Source: Pythium myriotylum (taxonomy: Eukaryota; Oomycota; Peronosporomycetes; Pythiales; Pythiaceae). Taken from it: a stretch of DNA of 64,000 bases. The notes beneath the pieces were generated by a model. That model was not told the origin of the DNA, did no database searches, and was given only the letters and a program-made list of their open reading frames with translations. Of the stretch, positions 19,209 through 28,555 are shown piece by piece; position 1 is the stretch's first letter, and every line of letters starts with the position of its first letter. The stretch lies in assembly GCA_023091665.1 (NCBI GenBank), contig JALJCQ010000033.1, forward strand, positions 868,001 through 932,000, in the 5' to 3' direction. A program made the translations under genes and the position numbers.

Positions 19209-22200
19209 CTCCCCCTCGACTCGACTGCGTCTTGAACACCAAGCTTGGTGCGGAGCACGTCGAACTGGACAGTGGGGATCGGCTTGGTCATGATGTCGGC
19301 AAGCATGTCTTGGGTCGGGCAATACTGGAGAGACACTTGACCGTCCTCGACCTTCTCACGAACGAAGTGATAGCGAATGTCGATGTGCTTGGTGCGCTTG
19401 TGGAACTCGGGGTTCTTGGCCAACGCGATCGCACCTTGGTTGTCTTCGTACACCGTGAGCGCTTGGTCGCTTGCAACTTCGCCGAGTTCGCACAGGAACG
19501 CCTTGAGCCACACGGCTTCTTGGATCGCTTCCGATAGAGCCATGTACTCTGCTTCGGTCGAGGAGAGGGCGACAGTTCGCTGCTTCTTGCTGCGCCAGCT
19601 GATGCATCCGCCGTTGAGCATGAACACGTAGCCGCTGGTGCTTCGACGTGACTCGATGTCGCCAGCCCAGTCGGCGTCGGAGTAGCCGACCAGTCTTCCG
19701 TCGTTCGATGCCGAGAACTGCAGGCCGTAGGTCGGAGTCGCTTGCAGATACCGGAGCACACGCTTGAGAGCTTGCCAGTGTGTTGGACACGGGTCCGCGG
19801 CGAACTGGCTGAGTGTGCCGACTGCCGCTGCGAGGTCTGGTCGAGTGCCGACCATGAGGTACATCAGTGCGCCGACTGCACTTCGGTACGGCACGTTCTT
19901 CATGGTGTCTTCGTGCTTGCAACCACCTTCACACATGGCCTTGGTCAGCTTGAGTCCGGGGTCTTGAGGGGTCCTCACTGGTTTGCAGTCTTGCATGCCG
20001 AACTTGGTCAGGATCGACTGCAGGAACTTGGTCTGCCGCATGGTCACGTCGCCGGACTTGGGGTCTTGATCAACTTCCATGCCGAGGCAGTACTTGAGTT
20101 CGCCGAGGTCGGACATCTCGAAGCGTTCGCTGAATGCACGCTTGGTCGCCGTGAGCAACTCGAGGCTGTTGCAGGCGAGGATGAGGTCGTCGACGTAGAT
20201 CACCACGAAGATCATCGCTGAGCCGCTCCGCTTGACGTACACGCAGTGGTCCATCTCGCACTTGGTGAAGCCGACCTTGCGCATGAAGGCGTCGATGGTC
20301 TGGTTCCACATGCGGGGCGACTGCTTGAGACCGTAGAGCGAGCGCTTGAGCTTGCACACGTAGTCGGGGTGGCGCTGGTCGACGAAGCCTTCGGGCTGCT
20401 TCATGTAGATTTCTTCGTCGAGGTTGCCGTTCAGGAACGCCGTCTTGACATCCATCTGATGGATCATGAGCTTGTGTCGAGCGGCGATGCTGAGGATGGT
20501 GCGGATCGACGTGAACTTGGCGACGGGTGCGAATGTCTCTTCGAAGTCGATGCCGTACTTCTGCAGGAACCCCTTGGCAACGAGTCGAGCCTTGTACCGT
20601 TCGACAAGTCCTTCGGCGGTTTCCTTGACCTTGAACACCCACTTGCTGGTGATGGCCTTGCGTCCGGCTGGCAAAGGGACTAGGTCCCAGGTCTCGTTCT
20701 TCTTGAGCGACTCGAGCTCGGAGTCGCAGGCTTCCTTCCAGTTGCTGGCGTCGTCGGATTCCATCGCCGACTTGAACGATGTCGGCAACTCTCCCCCTGA
20801 ATTCACGACGAGAGCAAACTCTTCGTGGTCTTGGTCTTCTCCCCCTTGTTCTTGCACGTCTTCGCCTTCTTCATCTTCATCTTCTACGCCTTCCTCTTCG
20901 ATCGACGTGAGCAGTGCAGACAGATCTTCGAGCGATGTCCTTGGACCTTGCGTGGGTGGTGGAGTCGCACCACTTGTGCGACCAACCCGTCCGTAGCGCT
21001 TCTCAACTGGCGGTTCAGCCAGGTTCTCGAGCGAGTGCGTGCGAGAGTGGCGCTTGGACCCTGGTGCGTAGTCGACATTCGGCTGCTGGGCCGATGCTGG
21101 TGCTGCTGGACGCTGCGACCGCTGGCCCTGTTGCCACTCCGGTCGCTCGTAGCTGCGCTGACTTGGTGCTGGTGAGGCTGGCTGCTCACCCATGTCTTCA
21201 TCATCTTGGTTGTCGGTTGCTTCATCCTGATCCTCATCATCTTCATCGTCGCGGAACTCGACGGACTTGCTCCAGGGTTCTTCGCGCTTGCCGTCGTCGA
21301 ACGTGTCTTCCATGAACTGCGCGTCTCGACTGATGACGATCCGACCGGTTGCGATTTCTTCAAACCGATACGCCTTCTCGTGGTCCGAGTAGCCGAGGAA
21401 CCGACACAAGATGGCTCGGGCGTCGAACTTCGACCGCTTCTCCTTCGGCACGTGGACGTACGCATGGCAGCCGAACACCTTGAAGTTGGCGAGCAAGGGC
21501 TTCTTCCCGTACCATTCTTCGTACGGCGACTTGTACAAGTCTTGAGCGCGGGTCGGAAGTCGGTTGCGAACTTCGACTGCAGTCATGACGGCTTCGCCCC
21601 AGTACTCGTCGGACAAGTTGGCATGGTGGAGCTTGCAACGACCACACTCACCGATGGTTCGGTTCATGCGCTCCGCCACACCGTTCAACTGAGGCGTGTA
21701 TGGCGGCGTGACGTCGTGCTCGATGCCACGCTTGCGGCAGAACTTGGCAAGTTTGGCCGACTGGTACTCGCCGCCGCCGTCGGTTCGAAGCACCTTGACT
21801 CGACGACCGGTTTGGTTCTCGGCCCAGTTGACGAACTCGACGAACTTGTCGTAGACTTCGTCCTTGGACCGCATCAGGTACAACTTGCACAGTCGAGACT
21901 TGTCGTCGGTGAAGGTGGCAAAGTACTTCATGCCACCGAAAGTCGGAGTCTTCATGGGGCCGGCCACATCGCTGTACACGACGTCAAGCAGATTCGCAGA
22001 CCGCTTGGTCGTGCCCGACTGGAACTTGACGCGAGTCAGCTTGCCGAGTGCACAGCCTTCACAGACCTCCCACTCCTGCACAGACCCGATATCGAGTCCG
22101 TCGGCGAGGTCCTTCTTGACGATGGCTTCGAGACCGCTGAAGCCGATGTGACCGAGTCGGAGGTGCCACAGGTACGACTTGGACATGGCGCGACCTCGTC

Positions 22201-23530
22201 TTGTACTGGCGGCGTGGGCTGCTTCAGTCGACACTGGAGACATGTTGAGCTTGAACAGACCCTTGCCGATACGAGTGCCGATGGTCCGCTTGGCGCCCTT
22301 GAGAACGACGAAGCAACCGTCCTTGTCGAACGTCACGGGAGCAACGTCCTCCGTGAATCTTCCGACCGAGAACAGGTTGCGGCTGAGCTTGGGGATATGC
22401 CACACGTTGGTGAGCAAACCCTTCTTGACACCGCTTGGAGTCTTCATCGACATGAGAATGTCTCCCACGCCAACCGCTTGGACCGTGCCATCATCGGCCA
22501 GATGCACGTCGACTGGGTCAATCTTCTTGTAGTTCATCATGAACTGCTTGGTTCGCGACATGTGCTGAGTCGCACCCGAGTCGACCAACCACGCCGTGGA
22601 TTGACTCGACTTGCCTTGGGTCTTCCCGACCGAGAACAGGTACTCGCCGGGGTCTTCATCTCGCGCAAGGTTGGCTCGCTGGAACCGTTGCCGAGGGTTG
22701 CCGTTTCCGTTGCCGTTGCCGTTGCCGCCGGAGTTGCCGTTGCCGTTGCCGTTGTCCTTGACACGCGAGTGGCACTCCGCGGCCCAATGACCGATCTTGC
22801 CGCAGTAGTTGCACGTGCCAGTCTTCTTGACTGCACGGCCCTTGGGCTTCGCGTCACTTGTCATGAACGCTTGGCCAAGCGTGGCTCCGTCGCCACCTTG
22901 CTCCTTGCGCTTCATGTCTTCATGGAGCAGCCGAGACGTCACGAGTTCCCACGTGAGCGCGTCGACACGCGACTCCAACGCCGTGATGAGGAACTGGTAC
23001 GACTCGCTGAGACTGCCGAGAAGCGTGATCACCAAGTCGTCTTCGCTGACCGGAGCGCCGACTGCGTCGAGTTGCTCGGCCAGGGTCTTGAGCTTGTTGA
23101 TGTGCGTGAGCACATCGTCACCTTCTTCCATCATGGTCGTGAAGAAACGACGACGAAGAAAGAGCTTGTTGGCAAGGCTCTTCTTCTCGAAGTGTTCTTC
23201 CAGTCTTGACCATGCATCTTGCGCACCACTCGCCGACCGAACCAGCGGGAGCTGCGAGTCTTCCATCGCGAGACAGATCATCGCGAGCGCCTTGCGAGAC
23301 TTCTTCTTGAAGAGGGCTCGGTCCGCGTCGGTCTGGCACTGCTCGAGTTTGACCTCTCCACAGACAACTTCCCAGACGTCGCGTTCTTCGAGCACCATCT
23401 GCATCTTGAACTTCCATGTGTGGAAGTTGGTTCCGTCGAACTTGTTGATGCGGGCTGGGGTGGTCGAATCCATGGCGAAGGCTGGGGAGGCGAAGTCGGT
23501 GGAGGCAGAGTCGGCTGGGCTTGGGCTCAT
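19163..23530 (-). CDS. copia2 gag-pol polyprotein, about 1455 residues
   Basis: Domains in order are UBN2-like gag; zinc knuckle [15 protein letters not shown] followed by an Asn/Gly repeat; protease with [11 protein letters not shown]; integrase with [17 protein letters not shown] and NGVAERMNR; an acidic linker rich in Asp/Glu/Gln; RT with IYVDDLILA; and RNase H with [12 protein letters not shown] and ADIMTKPIP. The frame is open from 23566, but the ATG at 23530 inside the primer-binding site is the likely start. It corresponds to copia1 and gives the same N-terminus MSPS. The stop at 19163 lies inside the 3' LTR, so the C-terminal 15 or so residues are LTR-encoded. Confidence 0.92.
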   Translation of the reverse strand: MSPSPADSASTDFASPAFAMDSTTPARINKFDGTNFHTWKFKMQMVLEERDVWEVVCGEVKLEQCQTDADRALFKKKSRKALAMICLAMEDSQLPLVRSASGAQDAWSRLEEHFEKKSLANKLFLRRRFFTTMMEEGDDVLTHINKLKTLAEQLDAVGAPVSEDDLVITLLGSLSESYQFLITALESRVDALTWELVTSRLLHEDMKRKEQGGDGATLGQAFMTSDAKPKGRAVKKTGTCNYCGKIGHWAAECHSRVKDNGNGNGNSGGNGNGNGNGNPRQRFQRANLARDEDPGEYLFSVGKTQGKSSQSTAWLVDSGATQHMSRTKQFMMNYKKIDPVDVHLADDGTVQAVGVGDILMSMKTPSGVKKGLLTNVWHIPKLSRNLFSVGRFTEDVAPVTFDKDGCFVVLKGAKRTIGTRIGKGLFKLNMSPVSTEAAHAASTRRGRAMSKSYLWHLRLGHIGFSGLEAIVKKDLADGLDIGSVQEWEVCEGCALGKLTRVKFQSGTTKRSANLLDVVYSDVAGPMKTPTFGGMKYFATFTDDKSRLCKLYLMRSKDEVYDKFVEFVNWAENQTGRRVKVLRTDGGGEYQSAKLAKFCRKRGIEHDVTPPYTPQLNGVAERMNRTIGECGRCKLHHANLSDEYWGEAVMTAVEVRNRLPTRAQDLYKSPYEEWYGKKPLLANFKVFGCHAYVHVPKEKRSKFDARAILCRFLGYSDHEKAYRFEEIATGRIVISRDAQFMEDTFDDGKREEPWSKSVEFRDDEDDEDQDEATDNQDDEDMGEQPASPAPSQRSYERPEWQQGQRSQRPAAPASAQQPNVDYAPGSKRHSRTHSLENLAEPPVEKRYGRVGRTSGATPPPTQGPRTSLEDLSALLTSIEEEGVEDEDEEGEDVQEQGGEDQDHEEFALVVNSGGELPTSFKSAMESDDASNWKEACDSELESLKKNETWDLVPLPAGRKAITSKWVFKVKETAEGLVERYKARLVAKGFLQKYGIDFEETFAPVAKFTSIRTILSIAARHKLMIHQMDVKTAFLNGNLDEEIYMKQPEGFVDQRHPDYVCKLKRSLYGLKQSPRMWNQTIDAFMRKVGFTKCEMDHCVYVKRSGSAMIFVVIYVDDLILACNSLELLTATKRAFSERFEMSDLGELKYCLGMEVDQDPKSGDVTMRQTKFLQSILTKFGMQDCKPVRTPQDPGLKLTKAMCEGGCKHEDTMKNVPYRSAVGALMYLMVGTRPDLAAAVGTLSQFAADPCPTHWQALKRVLRYLQATPTYGLQFSASNDGRLVGYSDADWAGDIESRRSTSGYVFMLNGGCISWRSKKQRTVALSSTEAEYMALSEAIQEAVWLKAFLCELGEVASDQALTVYEDNQGAIALAKNPEFHKRTKHIDIRYHFVREKVEDGQVSLQYCPTQDMLADIMTKPIPTVQFDVLRTKLGVQDAVESRGSVEDDAPRTQRHHSS

Positions 23531-23534
23531 AACC
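23521..23534 (-). other. copia2 primer-binding site (half tRNA-iMet), containing the gag-pol ATG
   Basis: On the minus strand GGTTATGAGCCCAA follows the LTR end CAACA directly. It is complementary to the initiator tRNA-Met anticodon arm and supplies the ATG at 23530. Confidence 0.8.
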
Positions 23535-23893
23535 TGTTGAAAGGTCGCTTGGTTGGTGGGATGCAAAATGCAAAGTGAATTGATCGGGACTTAGTTCGCT
23601 ACTGCTACCTCTAAGCCGTCTGTGTGTGTCCTACGCTACCATAATCAAATGTATGTCCTACCTATCGTAAACATATGCAAACATAAACTGACTTCGTGGA
23701 TACTTCAACGAAGTCGATGGGTGGCACTGGATTCAAACCAGAACCAGACGGAGAATCTTCCACATGTCGAATCTTCCACATGTCGAATCTTCCACGGAGA
23801 ATCTTCTGCAGGAGAATCTTCTACAGCCGAGCTTCAACTGCCGAGCTTCAACTGGAATGATGACGCTGGGTTCGAGGCGCATCATCTTCAACA
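23535..23893 (-). repeat. copia2 5' LTR
   Basis: 359-bp LTR, the 5' copy in element orientation, ending at the GAATT duplication 23894-23898. Confidence 0.92.
23753..23821. promoter_or_regulatory. Five GAATCTTC motifs in the copia2 LTR (heat-shock-element-like)
   Basis: GAATCTTC begins at 23753, 23769, 23785, 23799 and 23814 (spacings 16, 16, 14, 15). Each fits GAAnnTTC. Sequence and spacing differ from copia1, but number and type of motif match. A role in stress-induced transcription is an inference. Confidence 0.5.
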
Positions 23894-23898
23894 GAATT

Positions 23899-24185
23899 GA
23901 TCGGGACTTAGTTCGCTGTCGCTACCTCTAAGCCGTCTTGTGTCCTACGCTACCATAAACATATGCATGTCCTACCTATCGTAATCATATGCAGAGGTAT
24001 ACACACTTCGTGGGTACTTCAACAAGGTTGATGGGTTGAACTGGGTTCAACCCAGAACTAGATGGAGAACTTTCCACCTGAGAATTTTCTACATGGGAAT
24101 CTTCCACATGAGAATTTTCTACAGTTGAATCTTCCACAACTTGAACTTCAACTTCAAGATGTTGTGACACATTGTACCCATAATA
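23899..24185 (-). repeat. copia1B 3' LTR, inner part
   Basis: Antisense copia1 LTR from GATCGGGAC to CCCATAATA. It continues the fragment at 18795-18849 after removal of copia2 and one GAATT. On the minus strand the polypurine tract GGGGGGC precedes it. Confidence 0.88.
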
Positions 24186-24192
24186 GCCCCCC

Positions 24193-27100
24193 TCAATGGT
24201 CACAGCCTTGAATTCCGAGGGCTTGAGTGAGCTCTTGGTGACGGGGACCGGGTAGACCCTTCGTGAGCAAGTCGGCGTTCATGGTTGAGCTTGGGCAGTA
24301 CTTTACTTCGACTTCCCCGGACTTGACTTCATCACGAATGTGGTGGTATTTGATGTCGATGTGCTTGGCACGACCATGGTTTACTGGGTTCTTGGTCATC
24401 TTGATGCATGACTGGTTGTCTTCAAGAATCACCAACTTCGGACTTGGGACTTGTGCAGCGTCCAATGCTTCACACAGTAGGCGATGGACCCACTTGCCCT
24501 CTTGAATTGCGAGACTCAATGCGATGTACTCGGCTTCGCTTGTAGATAGGGAGACACTTGATTGCTTCTTGGATCCCCAGCTAATGGGTCCGCCGGCAAG
24601 TGTAAACACGTAGCCGGATGTTGACTTGCGGTCTGATATGTCACCGGCCCAATCGGCATCGGAGTAGCCAGCAAACTTCATGTCCGGGTCTGTGGTGAAT
24701 CGAATCCCGTGCGACTTGGTGCCTTGGAGGTAACGGAAGATGCGCTTGACGGCAATCCAATGGACTTCATGGGGCGCTTCCATGAATCGCGAGACCATTC
24801 CCACGGCGAATGCAATGTCAGGTCGAGTGGCACACATTACATGCATCAGTGCACCAACTGCCTCGCGGTATGGGGCATTGGTGACCGGCACATCGTCTTC
24901 ATTCGTCGTGGTGAGCTTGGCACTGACGTCAACTGGGCTTGCTACCGGCTTGCAGTCTTCCATGTTGAAGCGCTTTAAGATGTCACTGATGTAACGGCGC
25001 TGGCACAGAGTAACCGAACCATCTGCATTGTCGACGAGTTCGATGCCGAGGACAAACTTGCATGGACCATTGTCGGTCATCTCGAATCGCGTCTTGAGTT
25101 GTGACTTCACGTCCGTGATCAGGTCAGGCGAACTTCCAGTAATGATCACATCGTCAACGTAGACGAGTAGGAGCACACACTGGCCATCGATACACTTGAT
25201 GTACAGACACGGATCGGACTTGGATGCGTTGAAGCCGATCGATCGTACGTACTCGTCGAAGGTTTCGTTCCAGACCCGAGACGCCTGTTTTAGTCCGTAG
25301 ATGGACTTGAGTAGCTTGAGACAGTCGTAGCCTCGCTCGAGTTCCATGCCTTCGGGAGTCCGGATGAATACTTGTTCCTTCATCACGCCATAAAGGAAAG
25401 CAGTTACGACGTCGAGTTGCTCAACAGGCCAACCGAATGACTTTGCTAGTGCAATCATCATGCGAAGAGTCGTGTACTTGAATACTGGTGCAAACGTCTC
25501 GGTGTAGTCGATACCGTACTTCTGCTTGAATCCTCGAGCCACAAGTCGAGCCTTGTACTTGTCGATCGAACCATCGGCACGTCTTTTGATCTTGAACACC
25601 CACTTGGCGTCGATCGCTCGTTCGCCGTTTGGAAGCTTGGCTGGTGAGAACACTTCTCGTTCTTGCATAGATCGTAACTCGGCGGTAATCGCACGCTTCC
25701 AGTGTTCTTGATCTGGGCCACTGACGGCCTCTTCATACGTGCTTGGTTCAGTGAAATCGCTGGTCTCTGTCAGGTTCGCACTTGCACGCCACCACTCGAC
25801 TGGGGACATTCGTCGTCGGGTTGATCTTCGAACACTTTCCGAACCGCTTGCTTCATCGTCTGCGTCGGATTGCATTGGTTCAACTGGTTGTGGGGCACCT
25901 GAGCGGCGTTTGCCACTGTACTTGAAATTGGCCAAGTTGAGACCACCTTCGTTGTCGATGTCATCGAGTCGTTCCAGCAAGTCGTCCATGCCTGATGTAG
26001 TGTTTTCGAGGTACCAGCCGCCGGGCTTGGTCTCGTCGAAATTGACATCGCGACTGATGACGATCTTGTTAGCTTCAATGTCGAAGATCCGATACGCTTT
26101 TGATGACTCTTGATAACCGACGAATAGGCCAGGGCGAGACTTGGCATCCCACTTCTTGCGCATCTCACTTGGTGTGAGTACGAACGCGAGACAGCCGAAG
26201 ACGCGCATGTGCTTGATGCTAGGTTTCTCACCGTAGACCAGTTCATACGGTGTCTTGTCGTTGGACTTCGGTGATGGCAAGCGATTCTTGATGTAGATCG
26301 CGGTCATTGCTGCTTCTGCCCAGAAGATTTTGTCCAAACCAGCATGATGGAGCATGCTGCGACCCATCGTGACGATACTTCGGATGTTGCGCTCGGCCGT
26401 ACTGTTGGTTTGGTGCGCGTATGGCACAGTGACTTGCTGCTCGATGCCTTGGTCAGCATAGAACGCCTTGATTGCACTCGTAGCAAATTCCTTGGCTCCG
26501 TCGTGACGTACAAACTTGACACGGCGATCAAACTGGTTGCTGACTTGCTTGATGAATTTGATGATCAGTGCACTGCAGTCTGACTTGGACGCAATGCATG
26601 AACCGTGCATCAAACCACTGGATTCGTCCACGATCAGGAGCAAATACTTGCTGCCGCCGATGCTGTCGACCTCCATCGGGCCACAAAGGTCGAGATGGAT
26701 GAGTTCGAACGGTTGAAACTTGCGCTTCTCGGTGTTGGACTTGAATGGCTTCTGGACCATTTTGCCTTGCTGGCACCCTTGGCACATCGGTGTAGCTTTG
26801 GTGCTCGTAGGCAGATCCGCGTCCTTCACCATTGGCTTGTCGAGCAACAAGCGCAACAACGGAGTCGATGCATGACCCATGCGCTCGTGCAGGATCGAGA
26901 TTGCGCGGTCCGCCGAGATTGTCAAAGCTGAAGGCGAAGTGGCGCGCGGGAATGAGCGGAGCCAAAACAACCCGAACGCAAGTTGAGCAGTCGCGACGAC
27001 CTTCCGCGACCTTTTGTCGAATACGCTCATTGCAGGCCCTTCGAAGACAACGCGAAACTTGCCTGACTTGTTGATCTGCGGGATTGAAAGCAGATTCTTC

Positions 27101-28173
27101 TTGATTCCTGGTACGTATAATACGTCGCGGAGTTCGAGGTCACGAACTTGTCCGCCGTGAATGATAGCGCGCTCGTGCACTGTGCCAACGCCGAGGATCT
27201 TGGTCTTCGTTCCTTCCGCGACCACAAGTTCACCGTGGTCGCCCTCAGCCAAACTGGCAAACATCGAGCGGTCGTTACAGACATGGTGCGTGGCACCACT
27301 GTCAATCGCCCACTTCCCAATCATGGAAGTGTCCGGCGCTATACTGGCCTCCATTGATACAGCGAAGGCGATGGCGTCATCGTCTTCTTCATAGTCGCGT
27401 TGTACGTGGTTCGCGCGTTTTCCGCCAAAGCGACCACCGCCGAATTTGCGACCTTCTTGCTTGTTCTTGGCCCAACAACGGTCAACTAAGTGACCAGTCT
27501 TGCCGCAGTGCGAGCATACACGAGTATCTTGCTCCGACACAAACGCCTTGGCTTGGTCGTCGAGCTTGGTGGCTGCAGTCTTCATCTCGCCGGCACGCTT
27601 CACGTGCTCGTTCGTGAGAGCCTTGATCACTTCTTTAGTTCTCAAGTCGGCATTGCTCATCTCGATGTGCAGAACCACGTTCTCATAGCTCTTAGGCAAA
27701 CTGCGCAGCAGACAAATTGCCACATCTTCGTCCTCCATCTTCGCGCCGATGGCCACAAGCTTGGCGTGGATGTTGAGGATCTCGTTGCAGTGATGCAACA
27801 CATTCGCGCCTTCCTTCATCTCCATACTAAAGAGCTGACGCTTCAAGTAGATTCGACCCGCCTTCTGCGACCCTTCGTACAACGAACGGAGTCGCTTCCA
27901 TGCCACATGAGCTTCTTCACAGTCGTCGACGATGTGGTGGTACTCCGCGTCGATATGGAGGAGCATCAGGCCGAACGCGATGTTGTTGGTCCTGATGTAT
28001 TCGTCCTTGATCCGCGGGTCCGAGAACGTCGGCGTCTCGTTGATGTTCACGACATTCCACACCGACTTGGTTAGGAACACGCCTCGCATGTAGCGTGCCC
28101 ACGAAGCGTAGTTGTCGCCACGGAACTTGTCAACGAGAGTCTTTGTCTTGTCCGTCATGGTACTTGGGCTCAT
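24193..28173 (-). CDS. copia1B gag-pol polyprotein, 1326 residues
   Basis: The translated protein is the same as that of copia1A over all 1326 residues as far as I could compare, with the same intact zinc knuckle, protease DSGA, integrase triad, RT YVDD and RNase H motifs. The ATG at 28173 is in the primer-binding site and the stop overlaps the polypurine tract. Apparent identity implies that the second copy inserted very recently or has been homogenised by gene conversion between the inverted arms. Confidence 0.93.
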   Translation of the reverse strand: MSPSTMTDKTKTLVDKFRGDNYASWARYMRGVFLTKSVWNVVNINETPTFSDPRIKDEYIRTNNIAFGLMLLHIDAEYHHIVDDCEEAHVAWKRLRSLYEGSQKAGRIYLKRQLFSMEMKEGANVLHHCNEILNIHAKLVAIGAKMEDEDVAICLLRSLPKSYENVVLHIEMSNADLRTKEVIKALTNEHVKRAGEMKTAATKLDDQAKAFVSEQDTRVCSHCGKTGHLVDRCWAKNKQEGRKFGGGRFGGKRANHVQRDYEEDDDAIAFAVSMEASIAPDTSMIGKWAIDSGATHHVCNDRSMFASLAEGDHGELVVAEGTKTKILGVGTVHERAIIHGGQVRDLELRDVLYVPGIKKNLLSIPQINKSGKFRVVFEGPAMSVFDKRSRKVVATAQLAFGLFWLRSFPRATSPSALTISADRAISILHERMGHASTPLLRLLLDKPMVKDADLPTSTKATPMCQGCQQGKMVQKPFKSNTEKRKFQPFELIHLDLCGPMEVDSIGGSKYLLLIVDESSGLMHGSCIASKSDCSALIIKFIKQVSNQFDRRVKFVRHDGAKEFATSAIKAFYADQGIEQQVTVPYAHQTNSTAERNIRSIVTMGRSMLHHAGLDKIFWAEAAMTAIYIKNRLPSPKSNDKTPYELVYGEKPSIKHMRVFGCLAFVLTPSEMRKKWDAKSRPGLFVGYQESSKAYRIFDIEANKIVISRDVNFDETKPGGWYLENTTSGMDDLLERLDDIDNEGGLNLANFKYSGKRRSGAPQPVEPMQSDADDEASGSESVRRSTRRRMSPVEWWRASANLTETSDFTEPSTYEEAVSGPDQEHWKRAITAELRSMQEREVFSPAKLPNGERAIDAKWVFKIKRRADGSIDKYKARLVARGFKQKYGIDYTETFAPVFKYTTLRMMIALAKSFGWPVEQLDVVTAFLYGVMKEQVFIRTPEGMELERGYDCLKLLKSIYGLKQASRVWNETFDEYVRSIGFNASKSDPCLYIKCIDGQCVLLLVYVDDVIITGSSPDLITDVKSQLKTRFEMTDNGPCKFVLGIELVDNADGSVTLCQRRYISDILKRFNMEDCKPVASPVDVSAKLTTTNEDDVPVTNAPYREAVGALMHVMCATRPDIAFAVGMVSRFMEAPHEVHWIAVKRIFRYLQGTKSHGIRFTTDPDMKFAGYSDADWAGDISDRKSTSGYVFTLAGGPISWGSKKQSSVSLSTSEAEYIALSLAIQEGKWVHRLLCEALDAAQVPSPKLVILEDNQSCIKMTKNPVNHGRAKHIDIKYHHIRDEVKSGEVEVKYCPSSTMNADLLTKGLPGPRHQELTQALGIQGCDH

Positions 28174-28177
28174 AACC
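28166..28177 (-). other. copia1B primer-binding site containing the gag-pol ATG
   Basis: GGTTATGAGCCC on the minus strand, adjoining the 5' LTR end at 28178, as in copia1A. Confidence 0.8.
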
Positions 28178-28532
28178 TATTAAAGGTCACGAAGTCGAGA
28201 AGAGGAGTGGACTTGACTGAAGCTTGGCAAAATGCAGAGTGAATTGATCGGGACTTAGTTCGCTGTCGCTACCTCTAAGCCGTCTTGTGTCCTACGCTAC
28301 CATAAACATATGCATGTCCTACCTATCGTAATCATATGCAGAGGTATACACACTTCGTGGGTACTTCAACAAGGTTGATGGGTTGAACTGGGTTCAACCC
28401 AGAACTAGATGGAGAACTTTCCACCTGAGAATTTTCTACATGGGAATCTTCCACATGAGAATTTTCTACAGTTGAATCTTCCACAACTTGAACTTCAACT
28501 TCAAGATGTTGTGACACATTGTACCCATAATA
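28178..28532 (-). repeat. copia1B 5' LTR
   Basis: 355-bp antisense LTR, TATTAAAGG to CCCATAATA, with the five GAAnnTTC motifs in reverse complement. Confidence 0.92.
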
Positions 28533-28555
28533 ACTTCGTGACCTTTAATACGCTG
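28533..28555 (+). repeat. Distal end of copia1A 3' LTR plus target duplication CGCTG
   Basis: ACTTC (28533-28537) is the target duplication of copia1B. GTGACCTTTAATA (28538-28550) is the end of the copia1A 3' LTR. CGCTG (28551-28555) is the right-hand duplication of the original copia1A insertion. Confidence 0.8.

Larger units (their letters stand above)
18850..23893 (-). mobile_element. Ty1/copia retrotransposon copia2, structurally intact
   Basis: 5044 bp with 359-bp LTRs (18850-19208 and 23535-23893) that I read as identical, ending in the 7-bp inverted repeat TGTTGAA/TTCAACA. It is flanked by the 5-bp duplication GAATT (18845-18849 and 23894-23898), which shows clean insertion into the 3' LTR of copia1B. 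It has a half-tRNA-iMet primer-binding site, an intact gag-pol and a GAGGGGGAG polypurine tract (minus strand, just before 19208). It differs from copia1 in protein sequence but shares LTR motifs with it. It is the youngest insertion of the nest. Confidence 0.93.
23899..28532 (-). mobile_element. Ty1/copia retrotransposon copia1B (inverted copy), main part
   Basis: Opposite orientation to copia1A, with the same 355-bp LTR, primer-binding site and 1326-residue gag-pol. Its 5' LTR is 28178-28532. Its 3' LTR is split by copia2 into 18795-18849 and 23899-24185. To the right, ACTTC plus GTGACCTTTAATA (28533-28550) is the distal end of the copia1A 3' LTR, followed by the second CGCTG. This shows that copia1B inserted into the 3' LTR of copia1A with target duplication ACTTC (18777-18781 and 28533-28537). 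Confidence 0.88.

Noticed and set aside
21206..23209. 667-codon plus-strand frame opposite copia2 gag-pol
   Set aside because: It lies fully antisense to a well-defined polyprotein with all catalytic motifs. Its sequence shows no domain and is best explained by GC-rich codon bias.
14093..28550. Reading the inverted repeat as TIRs of a DNA transposon such as a Polinton or MITE-like giant
   Set aside because: Each arm is a complete LTR-gag-pol-LTR copia unit, and the target duplications identify separate LTR insertions.
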